From: Chlorobiaceae bacterium
Lineage (GTDB): Bacteria; Bacteroidota; Chlorobiia; Chlorobiales; Chlorobiaceae
Length of the DNA stretch: 57,130 bases
Direction of reading: 5' to 3'
Assembly: GCA_012972835.1 (NCBI GenBank)
Contig: JABDHK010000035.1
Location: 1 to 57,130, forward strand
Below are positions 1 to 8,869 of this stretch, piece by piece. The notes beneath the pieces are model-generated. The model had not been told where the DNA came from and searched no databases. It saw only the letters and a program-made list of their open reading frames with translations. The first letter of the stretch is position 1; every line of letters starts with the position of its first letter. Made by a program: the position numbers and the translations under genes.

Positions 1-231
1 TCGTTCTATATGGGACGCAGGGTTGGTGCAGACTATTCCAAAACAGCAACACTCTCATTTACAGCAGCAAGCAACAACTTTGAACTTGCCATTGCAGTGG
101 CGATAGCTGTTTTCGGCATCAATTCCGGAGAAGCCTTTGCAGCAGTGATAGGCCCGCTCGTTGAAGTACCCGCCCTGATTGCCTTGGTCAATGTCTCGCT
201 CTGGTTCAAAGAAAAATATTTCAACATATAA
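1..231 (+). CDS. acr3: Arsenite efflux transporter, ACR3 family (C-terminal part)
   Basis: Inner-membrane carrier that exports arsenite. Only the last 76 or so residues are inside the window; the reading frame is open from base 1. The visible part contains the stretch [20 protein letters not shown], which is typical of the ACR3/Arr3 branch rather than of ArsB, followed by a last hydrophobic segment and a short charged tail. The stop codon is 11 bases before arsD, and arsA follows, so the three form one operon in which the ATPase may energise the carrier. The start and any upstream ArsR regulator are outside the window. Confidence 0.9.
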   Translation, partial: SFYMGRRVGADYSKTATLSFTAASNNFELAIAVAIAVFGINSGEAFAAVIGPLVEVPALIALVNVSLWFKEKYFNI

Positions 232-242
232 TTAAATTCAAC

Positions 243-605
243 ATGAAAAAAATAGAGGTATTTGATCCTGCACTTTGTTGCAGTTCGGGTGTGTGTGGTG
301 TCGATGCGGATCAGGCATTGATAAACTTCTCAGCAGATGTGGAATGGGCAAGACAACAGGGTGCTCAGATTGAGCGATTCAATCTGGCACAGCAGCCGAT
401 GACCTTTGCAGAAAATCAGATTGTAAGAGCATTTCTTGAACTTTCAGGTAAGGAGGGCCTTCCGCTTATTCTCCTTGGTGGAGCAATAGTGTTGGCTGGA
501 CGATACCCAAGCCGGGCAGAGCTGGCCCGTTGGGCGGAAATCACGCAGCCTGATGCTGCTGATAAACCAGCAAAGAGTTGCTGCTCGGGCAGTAGCTGCT
601 GCTGA
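243..605 (+). CDS. arsD: ArsD arsenic metallochaperone / weak trans-acting repressor
   Basis: ArsD binds As(III)/Sb(III) and hands it to the ArsA ATPase; it also acts as a weak repressor of the operon in characterised systems. The protein has 120 residues, the usual family length. The three cysteines needed for metallochaperone activity are present at positions 12, 13 and 18, and a vicinal Cys pair pattern (CCSGSSCC) closes the protein, as in the E. coli R773 protein. It lies 11 bases after the transporter and 18 bases before arsA, which supports co-translation. Confidence 0.95.
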   Translation: MKKIEVFDPALCCSSGVCGVDADQALINFSADVEWARQQGAQIERFNLAQQPMTFAENQIVRAFLELSGKEGLPLILLGGAIVLAGRYPSRAELARWAEITQPDAADKPAKSCCSGSSCC

Positions 606-623
606 ACACAATCAAACCAACCT

Positions 624-2330
624 ATGTTATTTCTTGAACATCCACCGCGCTTCCTTTTCTTTACCGGAAAAGGTGGCGTCGGCAAAACATCAATTGCCTG
701 CGCAACCGCCATTCAACTTGCTCATGACGGCAACAGAGTGCTTCTTGTCAGTACTGATCCCGCATCCAATGTTGGTCAGGTTTTTGGTGTCACTATAGGA
801 AACCAGATTACTTCCATTACTGCAGTGGATGGCCTGTTTGCCCTCGAAATTGATCCCCAGGCAGCGGCTCAGCTCTACCGTGACAGAATCGTTGGACCGG
901 TACGCGGCTTACTCCCTGAAAACGTGGTCAGCTCCATTGAGGAACAACTTTCAGGTGCCTGTACGACTGAAATCGCCGCATTCGACGAGTTCACTTCCTT
1001 ATTGACTGACTCAGCCTTGAACGCCGACTACGACCATATCATTTTCGATACGGCGCCGACCGGCCATACCATCAGGCTGCTGCAGCTGCCCGGTGCCTGG
1101 AGCAGCTTTATTGAGGAGGGTAAAGGCGATGCTTCGTGTCTTGGCCCTTTGGCTGGACTTGTAAAGCAACGTGCACAGTATAAGGCCGCCGTTGAAGCTT
1201 TAGCTGATTCATCGCGTACACGCCTTGTGTTGGTCTCCCGAGCCCAGGAGTCAGGTTTAAGGGAGGTCGCACGCACCTGTAAAGAACTTGCTGCAACAGG
1301 GATCTCTCAACACTACCTTGTCATAAACGGGCTTTTACCTCAAAGTGAAGCAGTACATGACTCTCTCGGAAAAGCTTTATTTAACCGTGAGCAAGCGGCA
1401 CTCTTGGCAATGCCTCTCATTCTCCAATCATTGCCTTGCGATCATCTGGATCTTAAGCCTTTCAATCTTGTCGGTCTTTATGCCTTGCGTCAACTCTTTA
1501 ATGCATATGATCCAAAGTTAATAGCCGAAATCGATCAGCCCATCACCATCAACGCTCCAGAACTTTCAGCACTGGTTGATGAAATTGCTGTTGATGGTCA
1601 CGGGCTTATAATGTTCATGGGGAAAGGGGGAGTCGGCAAAACTACCCTGGCTGCTGCTGTCGCCGTTGATCTGGCCAATCGAGGCCTGCCGACACACCTC
1701 ACCACCACCGATCCTGCGGCTCATCTTACCGAAACGTTGACCGGAACATTGGAAAACCTTACGGTAAGCCGGATTGACCCTGTAATTGAAACCGAGCGCT
1801 ATCGGCAGCAGGTGTTGGACACCAAAGGAGAGCAGCTTGATGCTGAAGGTTTTGCCCTGCTTGAAGAAGACCTTCGTTCGCCATGCACTGAAGAAATTGC
1901 TGTATTCCAGGCATTTTCATGCATCATACGCGAGGCTCATAAAAAATTTGTTGTTGTCGACACAGCTCCTACGGGTCATACCCTCCTGCTGCTTGATGCA
2001 ACTGGAGCATACCACCGCGAAGTCAGCCGTCAGGCGGGGGGTAATGGCTTGTACGATGTTACACCGATGATGCAGTTACAAGATCAAAAACAGACCAAGG
2101 TGCTGATTGTCACTTTAGCTGAAACAACACCTGTGCTTGAGGCGGTTGATCTGCAGGTGGAGTTGCGCCGGGCAGGTATTGAACCGTGGGCCTGGATCAT
2201 CAACAATAGCGTGGCAGCTGCTGCGCCTCGCTCACCACTCTTAAAACAACGTGCATATAATGAACTTGGCGAAATTGATGCTGTAGCCCATCTCCATGCG
2301 ACACGCTACGCGGTTGTTCCCTTGTTATAA
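624..2330 (+). CDS. arsA: ArsA arsenical pump-driving ATPase (two-domain form)
   Basis: Cytoplasmic ATPase that couples ATP hydrolysis to arsenite export. The 568 residues hold two homologous halves, each with a deviant Walker A motif GKGGVGKT (about residues 15-22 and 333-340) and a DTAPTGHT switch motif. The three cysteines that form the metalloid site in the characterised enzyme are recognisable in their contexts: GACTTEIAAF, GDASCLGPLAG and SPCTEEIAVF. This indicates an arsenite-specific pump subunit rather than a Get3-type protein. It is the last gene of the acr3-arsD-arsA operon. Confidence 0.95.
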   Translation: MLFLEHPPRFLFFTGKGGVGKTSIACATAIQLAHDGNRVLLVSTDPASNVGQVFGVTIGNQITSITAVDGLFALEIDPQAAAQLYRDRIVGPVRGLLPENVVSSIEEQLSGACTTEIAAFDEFTSLLTDSALNADYDHIIFDTAPTGHTIRLLQLPGAWSSFIEEGKGDASCLGPLAGLVKQRAQYKAAVEALADSSRTRLVLVSRAQESGLREVARTCKELAATGISQHYLVINGLLPQSEAVHDSLGKALFNREQAALLAMPLILQSLPCDHLDLKPFNLVGLYALRQLFNAYDPKLIAEIDQPITINAPELSALVDEIAVDGHGLIMFMGKGGVGKTTLAAAVAVDLANRGLPTHLTTTDPAAHLTETLTGTLENLTVSRIDPVIETERYRQQVLDTKGEQLDAEGFALLEEDLRSPCTEEIAVFQAFSCIIREAHKKFVVVDTAPTGHTLLLLDATGAYHREVSRQAGGNGLYDVTPMMQLQDQKQTKVLIVTLAETTPVLEAVDLQVELRRAGIEPWAWIINNSVAAAAPRSPLLKQRAYNELGEIDAVAHLHATRYAVVPLL

Positions 2331-2479
2331 ACTGGTTATACAAGGCCGGATTTGAAGCGCGCGTACGGTATTTCGGCGAACAGATTGGCCTCTTGTACGG
2401 TGAGGGGTTCCATCTCTCAGGAACTCTGGGAATCAAATCGTTCAGTGGGGCATTTCCAGGAATGAGAGAAAAGTTCTGA
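2331..2479 (+). pseudogene. Possible 3' remnant of an unidentified gene
   Basis: Directly after arsA, in a different frame, a reading frame runs to a TGA at 2477-2479 and encodes about 49 residues of ordinary-looking protein (contains GFEARVRYFGEQIGLLYGEG and then SGTLGIKSFSGAFPG). It has no plausible start of its own, because the frame continues upstream into arsA codons. It may be the tail of a gene whose front was lost when the ars operon was inserted or rearranged. I do not recognise the family; it could also be chance. Confidence 0.3.
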
Positions 2480-2545
2480 CTGCTGAGATCTAAATAAAAT
2501 ATCGAATCATCACCGTTCATTTAAAGTATTCCGGGTTGAAACTAA

Positions 2546-2576
2546 ACAAAAAAGGCTCTAATGGAGCCTTTTTTGT
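2546..2576 (+). terminator. Intrinsic terminator after the ars operon
   Basis: A short hairpin with stem AAAAAAGGCTC / GGAGCCTTTTTT and a 4-base loop, followed by T-rich sequence. It lies between arsA and the porin gene, both on the plus strand, and because the stem starts with an A run it could work in either direction. Confidence 0.8.
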
Positions 2577-2586
2577 TTCCAATCTT

Positions 2587-2614
2587 GCCACACTTCCTTA
2601 ACAATTCCTCAACT
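2587..2614 (+). promoter_or_regulatory. Candidate Pho-type box upstream of the porin gene
   Basis: Three hexamers at exact 11-base intervals: GCCACA, TTAACA and TCAACT, separated by the 5-base spacers CTTCC and ATTCC. This matches the layout known for PhoP boxes (TTHAYA-like hexamers with 5-base spacers). It lies about 100 bases before the porin start. The first and last hexamers are degenerate, so the case rests on the better copies at 6322, 13809 and 19710. Confidence 0.45.
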
Positions 2615-2710
2615 GAGCGATTTGTTCATTGTTGGGCAGATTAGTGATATGCGATCAAAATCTGGATTTTTTTTTGAAGAAAATACACACAAACCAACTC
2701 CATTTTTATT

Positions 2711-3883
2711 ATGAAAAAAGTAGCATTATTGGTCGGTCTGGCCGCGTCCCTCGGGTTTAACAATGCGCAGGCTGTTGACCTGACTTGGTCAGGTGATGTT
2801 CGCTACCGCTACCAAACTGAAAAAACTGATGATGGCAATTCTGCTACTACGGATATCAGCCGGAATCGCCACCGTGGCCGTCTTCGTCTTGGCGCAAACG
2901 CCTGGATCAATGAAGAGCTATCAGCCGGTGTTCAGCTCGCAACTGATGACATGTCATCAACTCAATATTGGGCAACAAATGAAACAACCTCACGCAACCA
3001 GACCTTTGGCAATACGTTCCATGCGAGTCCAGTCTTCTTGAATGAGTACTTCATCGACTACCATCCAGCTATGCTCAGTGGCGATGTGAACATAATCCTT
3101 GGAAAAAGAGCTGTTGCGAGCACTCTTATAGTCGTCAACGATCTCGTGTGGGACAGCGACCTTACCTTTGAGGGAGCAACCCTTCAGTACGGTAAGGATG
3201 CGGCTGGTAAAGAAAAAGACGGGCTCAGTGCCATTGTAGGATACTATCCACTTAACGAGGTTAATGGTGCAGCACCAATTCCCAGCGCAACTGGTACGGC
3301 AGGAAGATATAATGATGCCTACCTCTTTGCTACACAGGCAAGCTATAAAGGTGAAGTTAGTGATATCAACTATCAGGTTGGTGCCGCCTATTATGACTAT
3401 GTGAATTTCGATTATAACGGTATGGTACTAAAAGCAGCTAACAACTATAGCGGAAAAGACTTCAATATTGTTGAGCTTTTCGGCAAGGTTGGCGGCCAGA
3501 TCACCGATACGCTTCCATGGCAGATCAATGGGCAGTATGCTTTCAACACTGCAAAAAATGATGGCGTTCGCTATACCTTGATCGACGAAAATAACAGAAC
3601 AAGCTACCTTGTAGAGGCAAAAATAGGTGATGCCAAGCAGGTTGGACAGTGGTTCACTTCTGCAGAATACGCCTATATCGAGCAAGATGCAGTTACCGGC
3701 TTCACAGATTCAGACCGTCACCGTGGTCAACAGGTAAACCTTAAAGGTATCAAGATCGGCGCAGCTTACCATCTTGTGCAGAACATGACTCTTGGCTTGA
3801 ATTATTTCAGGTTCAAGAATATCATCGGTAATACTCTTCCTACCTCTCAGATCTTGTGGGTAGATGCTACAGTAAAGTTCTAA
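2711..3883 (+). CDS. Putative outer-membrane porin
   Basis: The protein has 390 residues with a signal peptide (MKKVALLVGLAASLGFNNAQA, cleavage after about residue 21) and a mature part made of alternating short aromatic and polar beta-strand segments (for example VRYRYQTE, RHRGRLRLGANAWI). It ends in VKF, the terminal phenylalanine expected for an outer-membrane beta-barrel recognised by the BAM machinery. It belongs to the putative-porin type common in Chlorobi and Bacteroidetes. Because pstS follows 145 bases downstream on the same strand and a Pho-like box lies upstream, a role in phosphate or anion diffusion under starvation is likely, but this is inferred from context only. Confidence 0.8.
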   Translation: MKKVALLVGLAASLGFNNAQAVDLTWSGDVRYRYQTEKTDDGNSATTDISRNRHRGRLRLGANAWINEELSAGVQLATDDMSSTQYWATNETTSRNQTFGNTFHASPVFLNEYFIDYHPAMLSGDVNIILGKRAVASTLIVVNDLVWDSDLTFEGATLQYGKDAAGKEKDGLSAIVGYYPLNEVNGAAPIPSATGTAGRYNDAYLFATQASYKGEVSDINYQVGAAYYDYVNFDYNGMVLKAANNYSGKDFNIVELFGKVGGQITDTLPWQINGQYAFNTAKNDGVRYTLIDENNRTSYLVEAKIGDAKQVGQWFTSAEYAYIEQDAVTGFTDSDRHRGQQVNLKGIKIGAAYHLVQNMTLGLNYFRFKNIIGNTLPTSQILWVDATVKF

Positions 3884-3928
3884 ACTTTGTGTGTTGTTCT
3901 TTCGTTACGGTGTTGTGTGGCTGGTGTG

Positions 3929-3961
3929 CAAGGCTGTTTGTAATGCTGATGGGCAGCCTTG
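3929..3961 (+). other. Intercistronic hairpin between porin and pstS
   Basis: An 8-bp perfect stem CAAGGCTG / CAGCCTTG with a 17-base loop and no following T run. It sits in the 145-base gap between the porin and pstS. It could be an mRNA stability or partial-attenuation element giving more porin than PstS, or vice versa; the function is not shown by the sequence. Confidence 0.35.
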
Positions 3962-4028
3962 TATAACCGGTTTGTGAACAACTATTTTTTTGCATTACAA
4001 ATTTATTAACTCAATGATGACAATCACT

Positions 4029-4847
4029 ATGAAACTTTTCAAGAAAATACTCTTAAGTGCAACAGTATTCGGTGTTATGGCGTCCGGCACTGCCCAGGCT
4101 GCAGGTAAAATAGTTATCGATGGTTCGACCACGGTAGGTCCTATCGCAAAAGCGTTTGCCGATTATTTTACAAAAACCACAGGCGTCCAAGTAATAGTAA
4201 GCGAGTCCGGTTCAGGTAACGGTGCAAAAAGCCTTATCAACAAAACCTGCGACATTGCAACCATGTCGCGTCCCATGAAAGACAATGAGTTAGCTGCTGC
4301 AAAAGGCAATGGCGTTAACCCTGTCGAGCATGTTGTGGCACTTGACGGTCTTTCAATTGTTCTGCATCCGAGCAACCGCATTAATGCACTATCAAAAGCT
4401 CAGATTCGCGGAATTTACATGGGCAAATACACCAATTGGAGTCAGATTGGCGGACCAAATGCTGCTATAGTTGTCATCCAGCGCGAATCAAACAGCGGCA
4501 CTGCTGATTCGTTTAAAGAACTTGTCATGGGGAAAGATAATCCGATTTCAAAAAGAGCTGAAACCCAGTCAAGCAATGGTTCAATCAAGAGCCGCATTTC
4601 AACGACACCAGGAGCTATCGGATATATTGGCCTTGGTTTTGTTGACAGCTCTGTGAAAGCAGTTTTGGTTGATGGTGTGGAGCCTGACGTAAAGACGGTC
4701 AAGAATGGCACCTACCCAGTTCACCGTGCGCTCTTCATGTACACCAACGGCCAGCCAACCGGTGCTGTCAAGCAGTTCATCGACTTGCCAAAAACCGAAG
4801 CTGGTAAACACATTATCAGCGAAACTGGGTTTGTCAACTTTCATTAA
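4029..4847 (+). CDS. pstS: Phosphate ABC transporter substrate-binding protein PstS
   Basis: Periplasmic phosphate-binding protein that delivers Pi to the PstCAB importer. The start at 4029 gives a clean signal peptide (MKLFKKILLSATVFGVMASG, cleaved near AQA|AGK); in-frame ATGs at 4014, 4017 and 3990 would only add residues in front of it. The mature part begins with IDGSTTVGPIAKAFADYF and contains VSESGSGNGAK and DIATMSRPMK, the Thr/Ser-rich phosphate loops of the PstS_like family; length 272 residues. No pstC, pstA or pstB is adjacent, so the membrane parts must be elsewhere in the genome. It follows the porin and is closed by a strong terminator. Confidence 0.93.
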   Translation: MKLFKKILLSATVFGVMASGTAQAAGKIVIDGSTTVGPIAKAFADYFTKTTGVQVIVSESGSGNGAKSLINKTCDIATMSRPMKDNELAAAKGNGVNPVEHVVALDGLSIVLHPSNRINALSKAQIRGIYMGKYTNWSQIGGPNAAIVVIQRESNSGTADSFKELVMGKDNPISKRAETQSSNGSIKSRISTTPGAIGYIGLGFVDSSVKAVLVDGVEPDVKTVKNGTYPVHRALFMYTNGQPTGAVKQFIDLPKTEAGKHIISETGFVNFH

Positions 4848-4887
4848 AAGTCTTTTCCGTCCTTTCTGTAATCTCAAGGAATAGAAC

Positions 4888-4930
4888 AATCAAAAAAAGC
4901 CATCTTCCATAAGTATGGCTTTTTTTGATT
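4888..4930. terminator. Strong intrinsic terminator after pstS
   Basis: A perfect 16-bp inverted repeat: AATCAAAAAAAGCCAT at 4888-4903 and its complement at 4915-4930, with an 11-base loop. The A run on one arm and T run on the other make it a terminator in both directions. It separates the porin-pstS unit from the pentapeptide-repeat gene. Confidence 0.88.
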
Positions 4931-5004
4931 GTGGTTATTTTCTTTTCTTCACCATGGAAGTTTGAACTTCAATCAAATTATTCGGAGCTAAATAAGCTTT
5001 GTTT

Positions 5005-6282
5005 ATGAACAATAGAATCATACGTTTTTTCTTGATGGTTCTCCTCTATTCAACTTTTGCGAGCATGCTTTCATTAAAGGCACGAGCTTTTAATAAAAAC
5101 CATCTGGAAGCACTTCAAAGAGGAGTCGCATCATGGAACAGCATGAGAGCCGATCACAATGAGTTTTTACCCGACCTTTCAGGAGCAGATCTTAAAGGGA
5201 AAAATCTAAGATGGGTTGATTTACATAATGCAAACCTTTCCGGGACAATTCTCAGCCAATCTGACCTCAGTAATGCAAACATGAAAAACGCTCTCCTTGA
5301 AAATGCACATCTCAATAGCTCTGTTCTTATCAAAGCTAATTTTGAGGGAGCTTCGTTATGTGGGGCTGATCTTGAAAGCGCAGTGCTTGATGGCGCAGAT
5401 TTTTTTCATGCAGTTCTCAAAAAAGCCGTGCTTAAAAAAGCAGATTGCTCGAATGTCAATATGATGAAGTCAGATCTTCAGGAATGCAATTTCCGTGAAG
5501 CTACTCTTGTGCATGCTAATCTCACCGGATCGGATTTGCGAGGCAGCTATCTTTGGAGGGCAAATCTCAGCCGGGCAATGCTAACGGGTGCCCAGGTATC
5601 AGAATCAACTATTCTCAATACAGGAAGATTCGCTTCCAAGGCCTGGGCAGAAGAACATGCTGCGGTTATGGTTGTTGAGCATCCATTATCATCTTCCGCC
5701 AATACCGTTTCAGTAGATGAAAAAAGGAGCGGGATCGTTTTTCCTCCTCCGCATGATGATCGACGTATGACAGAACGCCCTATACAGGAAAGCAATATTT
5801 CTAAATCAAAAGAGCGTATTGTTGCACAAAATATATGGAGTCATGCAGATGGAACTGTTCATGGGGCTTATGACAGAACTCAGTACGATCAATTGAAAAG
5901 CAATGTGTTCGACTGGAATACAATGCGAAAACAGGAGAGGAGTATGAGCATTCACCTCGAGGAAGCGCCACTGGATCACAAAAATCTCCGTTATGCCGAT
6001 TTAAACCATGCATTGCTCTTTGCTGCAAGTTTTCGGTCATCGGATGTGAGTAACTGTGATCTGCGATTTGCAGACTTAAGGAAATGCGACTTTCAGGAAG
6101 CTGACTTAGAGCGTGCAGATCTTGGATGTGCTGATCTCAGGGGTGCAACTCTCTGGCGAGCAAATATTGATCGTGCACGCCTGACCGGTGCGACTGTTTC
6201 AAACAAAACCATACTTGATTCAGGCAAAAATGCTACACTGGAATCAGCTGGTCGATTGGGGTTGATCTTTACTGCAGAATAA
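5005..6282 (+). CDS. Exported pentapeptide-repeat protein with internal duplication
   Basis: The protein has 425 residues, beginning with a hydrophobic signal sequence or anchor (NRIIRFFLMVLLYSTFASML). Two pentapeptide-repeat (A[D/N]LXX) domains follow, at about residues 50-195 and 325-405. Each is preceded by a WNxMR element (ASWNSMR near 45, FDWNTMR near 305) and each ends with the same signature, LRGxxLWRANxxRAxLTGA followed by a TIL-S/T-G cap. The spacer of about 100 residues is polar and probably flexible. The repeat folds into a right-handed quadrilateral beta-helix; what this one binds is unknown. ATG at 5005 was preferred over an in-frame TTG at 4999. It lies between pstS and a secreted phosphoesterase, so a phosphate-starvation role is possible but unproven. 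Confidence 0.85.
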   Translation: MNNRIIRFFLMVLLYSTFASMLSLKARAFNKNHLEALQRGVASWNSMRADHNEFLPDLSGADLKGKNLRWVDLHNANLSGTILSQSDLSNANMKNALLENAHLNSSVLIKANFEGASLCGADLESAVLDGADFFHAVLKKAVLKKADCSNVNMMKSDLQECNFREATLVHANLTGSDLRGSYLWRANLSRAMLTGAQVSESTILNTGRFASKAWAEEHAAVMVVEHPLSSSANTVSVDEKRSGIVFPPPHDDRRMTERPIQESNISKSKERIVAQNIWSHADGTVHGAYDRTQYDQLKSNVFDWNTMRKQERSMSIHLEEAPLDHKNLRYADLNHALLFAASFRSSDVSNCDLRFADLRKCDFQEADLERADLGCADLRGATLWRANIDRARLTGATVSNKTILDSGKNATLESAGRLGLIFTAE

Positions 6283-6321
6283 CTGTATTAGTGGTTGTTG
6301 GAAGAATAACGGATTGAAGAT

Positions 6322-6338
6322 TTTACATTAACGTAACA
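6322..6338 (+). promoter_or_regulatory. Candidate Pho-type box upstream of the phosphoesterase
   Basis: Two hexamers, TTTACA and GTAACA, with a 5-base spacer (11-bp period), about 55 bases before the ATG at 6394. An AT-rich stretch suitable for a -10 element follows. It has the same GTAACA hexamer and spacing as the boxes at 13820 and 19710. Confidence 0.55.
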
Positions 6339-6393
6339 TCTTGTACCGGTGATTGTTGGAAAGTTGGGATTATATTAAAATAAAAGGGAGAAC

Positions 6394-7929
6394 ATGCAAA
6401 AAATATATGCAACCAAGGGGAAGTGGCAATTGCCTTTTATGATTGCCGTTTATTTATGTTCTGCATGGAGTTGTGCGTTTGGCGCTCAACGGGAAAGTTC
6501 ATCTCTTCGACAAATCAACACAATAGTAGTAATCTACGCGGAGAACCGAAGCTTTGATAATCTTTATGGATTGTTTCCAGGTGCGAATGGCATTGTGAAA
6601 CAGGCGAATGGTGAACCTGCCAATAGTACAGATTTCAAACAGGTAGACCGCGATGGCGTTACTCCTCTTATAAAACTTCCGGCTGTCTGGAATGCAACAG
6701 GTACCCCTGATGCAGCTAAATTGAGCTTTATTAAGGAATTACCAAATGCGCCATTCCGAATTGATGCCCCACCAGTCGGCCTCCTGCCTGACAAAGCTAC
6801 ACCAGATTTAGTGCATCGGTTTTATACCAACCAGATGCAGATCAATAATGGCAAAAACAACATGTTTGCTGCCTGGTCTGATGCCGGTGGTCTGACAATG
6901 GGCTACTACGATGGTTCAGTGATGCAGATGTGGAAACTGGCTCAAAAGTACACCATGGCTGATAATTTTTTTATGGGTGCGTTTGGCGGATCCTTTTTAA
7001 ACCATTTTTGGTTGATCAGTGCCCATACCCCAATCTACCATAATGCGCCAGGAAATCTCAAGAGCAAGGTAGAGGAGAGTGGCATCAGATTAACTCAGGG
7101 TGAAACCTCTCCCGCCAGCGCCATAACAGGTAAGGCACTTTATGTTGCAGATCAAGCGCTGACTCCTGATGGCTATGCGGTTAATACGCTTCAGCCGCCA
7201 TATCAACCAAGCGGTATCCAGCCTGCTTCTGGAGGAAACACTCAACTTGCTGATCTGACAAAAAACCCACTGCCGCCACAAGATTACAAAACCATCGGTG
7301 ATGTTTTAAGTGCAAAAGGAGTGAATTGGGCATGGTATGCAGGGGCATGGAATGAAGCATTACAGAATCGCGGAGTGATCAATAACAGTAAAACCTCTAA
7401 TTTTCAAACACACCATCAGCCGTTCAATTACTTTAAAAGATTTGATCCGACTACGATTGCTGGTGCCGAGGAGAGGAAAGCTCATTTGAAAGACTATACG
7501 GATTTTCAAAAAGATATCGCCGCTGGCACCTTGCCTGCTGTAGTGTTTTATAAACCTCAAGGTAATCTAAATCAGCATCCTGGCTATGCGGATGTTATGA
7601 TGGGTGACTCTCATATTGCTGAAGTTGTCAGGGAGCTGCAGAAAAGTCCACAATGGAAAAAGATGGCAATTATTGTTACCTATGATGAGAACGGGGGATA
7701 TTGGGATCATGTTTCACCACCGGCAGGAGATCGATGGGGGCCTGGCTCACGAATTCCAGCTATTATCATATCGCCGTTTGCTAAAACTCATTTTGTCGAT
7801 CACACCTATTACGATACGACCTCTATCCTTAAATTTATTACCAAACGATTTGAGCTTGAGCCTTTGCCTGGGATTCGGCCTAAAGCAGGGGATTTGAGCA
7901 ATGCCTTTCATTTTTCTGTTGAAGAATAA
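6394..7929 (+). CDS. Secreted phosphoesterase (phospholipase C / acid phosphatase AcpA type)
   Basis: Exported enzyme that would hydrolyse phosphomonoesters or phospholipid head groups and free phosphate. The 511 residues start with a signal peptide (hydrophobic segment about 13-29, ending CAFGAQ). The PF04185-type phosphoesterase domain follows: metal and nucleophile region AENRSFDNLYG (about 49-59), a GDSHIAEVVREL segment (about 405), YDENGGYWDHVSPP (about 430-443) and PAIIISPFAK near the end. It lacks the C-terminal domains of large non-haemolytic phospholipases, which fits the shorter acid phosphatase/phosphoesterase group. Substrate cannot be told from sequence. The Pho-like box and neighbours support phosphate scavenging. 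Confidence 0.88.
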   Translation: MQKIYATKGKWQLPFMIAVYLCSAWSCAFGAQRESSSLRQINTIVVIYAENRSFDNLYGLFPGANGIVKQANGEPANSTDFKQVDRDGVTPLIKLPAVWNATGTPDAAKLSFIKELPNAPFRIDAPPVGLLPDKATPDLVHRFYTNQMQINNGKNNMFAAWSDAGGLTMGYYDGSVMQMWKLAQKYTMADNFFMGAFGGSFLNHFWLISAHTPIYHNAPGNLKSKVEESGIRLTQGETSPASAITGKALYVADQALTPDGYAVNTLQPPYQPSGIQPASGGNTQLADLTKNPLPPQDYKTIGDVLSAKGVNWAWYAGAWNEALQNRGVINNSKTSNFQTHHQPFNYFKRFDPTTIAGAEERKAHLKDYTDFQKDIAAGTLPAVVFYKPQGNLNQHPGYADVMMGDSHIAEVVRELQKSPQWKKMAIIVTYDENGGYWDHVSPPAGDRWGPGSRIPAIIISPFAKTHFVDHTYYDTTSILKFITKRFELEPLPGIRPKAGDLSNAFHFSVEE

Positions 7930-7984
7930 CACCATGTTTGTTTACTGATGACAAATATCCGAGGGAGCCTTTGCTTGCGGAACA

Positions 7985-8587
7985 TCATGCTGGAGCATCA
8001 GCAATTCCGGAGCGAGGTTCCGAAGGCGGTTGAAACTGTACAGGGGCTTCAGCGATTTTCCGGTAAAGCCTGATGAGGAAGAGATGCTGAGGCCAGTTCA
8101 GCAAACATGTTGCAAGCGCCTCCCACATTGAGACCCATGCAACAATGGTAAGCCCTTCGGCAAAGACAGTGTTGAGAAATGAGGGAGTGCCGTTAACAGT
8201 CAAGAGATGATTGACCCACAAAGAGAGGCCGAGAATGATGATACCAATAACAAGAAGTGTTGTTGCAGTTCTCAGCATCTTGCTCATCGCTCCAAGCTCA
8301 AGCTCCCGCTGGTAGATAAAAAATTTATGGACACTGGTACGCACCCTCAGCATGAACTCTTCGGAAGGATAACACTCAAACATGAAGCGGATCACAAAAT
8401 CAACCCGTCCTATTTCACGAGCACACTCTGTGAGATAATAGACGAGATCTTCATCAAGATCCTTTTTGTGGTATGGAGCAGTTTTGTCAAAATCCTCATA
8501 GAGATCCTCCACACGCCTTGCGGCCACATCAATGATAACAAGGCCATCAACGGTATGTTCGTAGCGGTCAACTATTCTTTTAGGCAC
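7985..8587 (-). CDS. Membrane protein of unknown function
   Basis: The protein has 200 residues. The N-terminal half is soluble and acidic, with DGLVIIDVAARRVEDLYEDF and then a charged region. Two transmembrane segments follow (about residues 107-127, TTLLVIGIIILGLSLWV, and 140-160, containing GLTIVAWVSMWEALATCLL), then a short proline-rich tail. I do not recognise the family. It is convergent with the phosphoesterase gene and divergent from the homospermidine synthase gene, so it is its own unit. Confidence 0.7.
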   Translation of the reverse strand: MPKRIVDRYEHTVDGLVIIDVAARRVEDLYEDFDKTAPYHKKDLDEDLVYYLTECAREIGRVDFVIRFMFECYPSEEFMLRVRTSVHKFFIYQRELELGAMSKMLRTATTLLVIGIIILGLSLWVNHLLTVNGTPSFLNTVFAEGLTIVAWVSMWEALATCLLNWPQHLFLIRLYRKIAEAPVQFQPPSEPRSGIADAPA

Positions 8588-8869
8588 TGGTCACGAATTG
8601 GGTTGGTTGAAAAAAGGCGTTCGATAAAGAGCTGTAAACTATTGTAACAGGGTCAGAGAAGTTGTACGGAGAGTGCATTTGAAGCCAGAGAAACCTTTTG
8701 TTGACGGGTAATTTTGTTTTTCGTTTCTGATAAAGTACCTTGTCGAACTTATACACCACTCTGCTGAGATTTGCGTATTTATAATTAATCCTCAAATACA
8801 TTTTATTAATTCTGTAAAAAAATAAAATTATATACATTAAAATTTTATCTAAAAATAAGGTGAAAAATC
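8588..8869. other. AT-rich divergent intergenic region
   Basis: The stretch of 280 bases between two divergent starts is strongly AT-rich from about 8760 onward and probably holds promoters for both sides. The plus-strand GTG start at 8870 is preceded by AATAAGG, a weak Shine-Dalgarno sequence. No gene or RNA was recognised. Confidence 0.4.
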
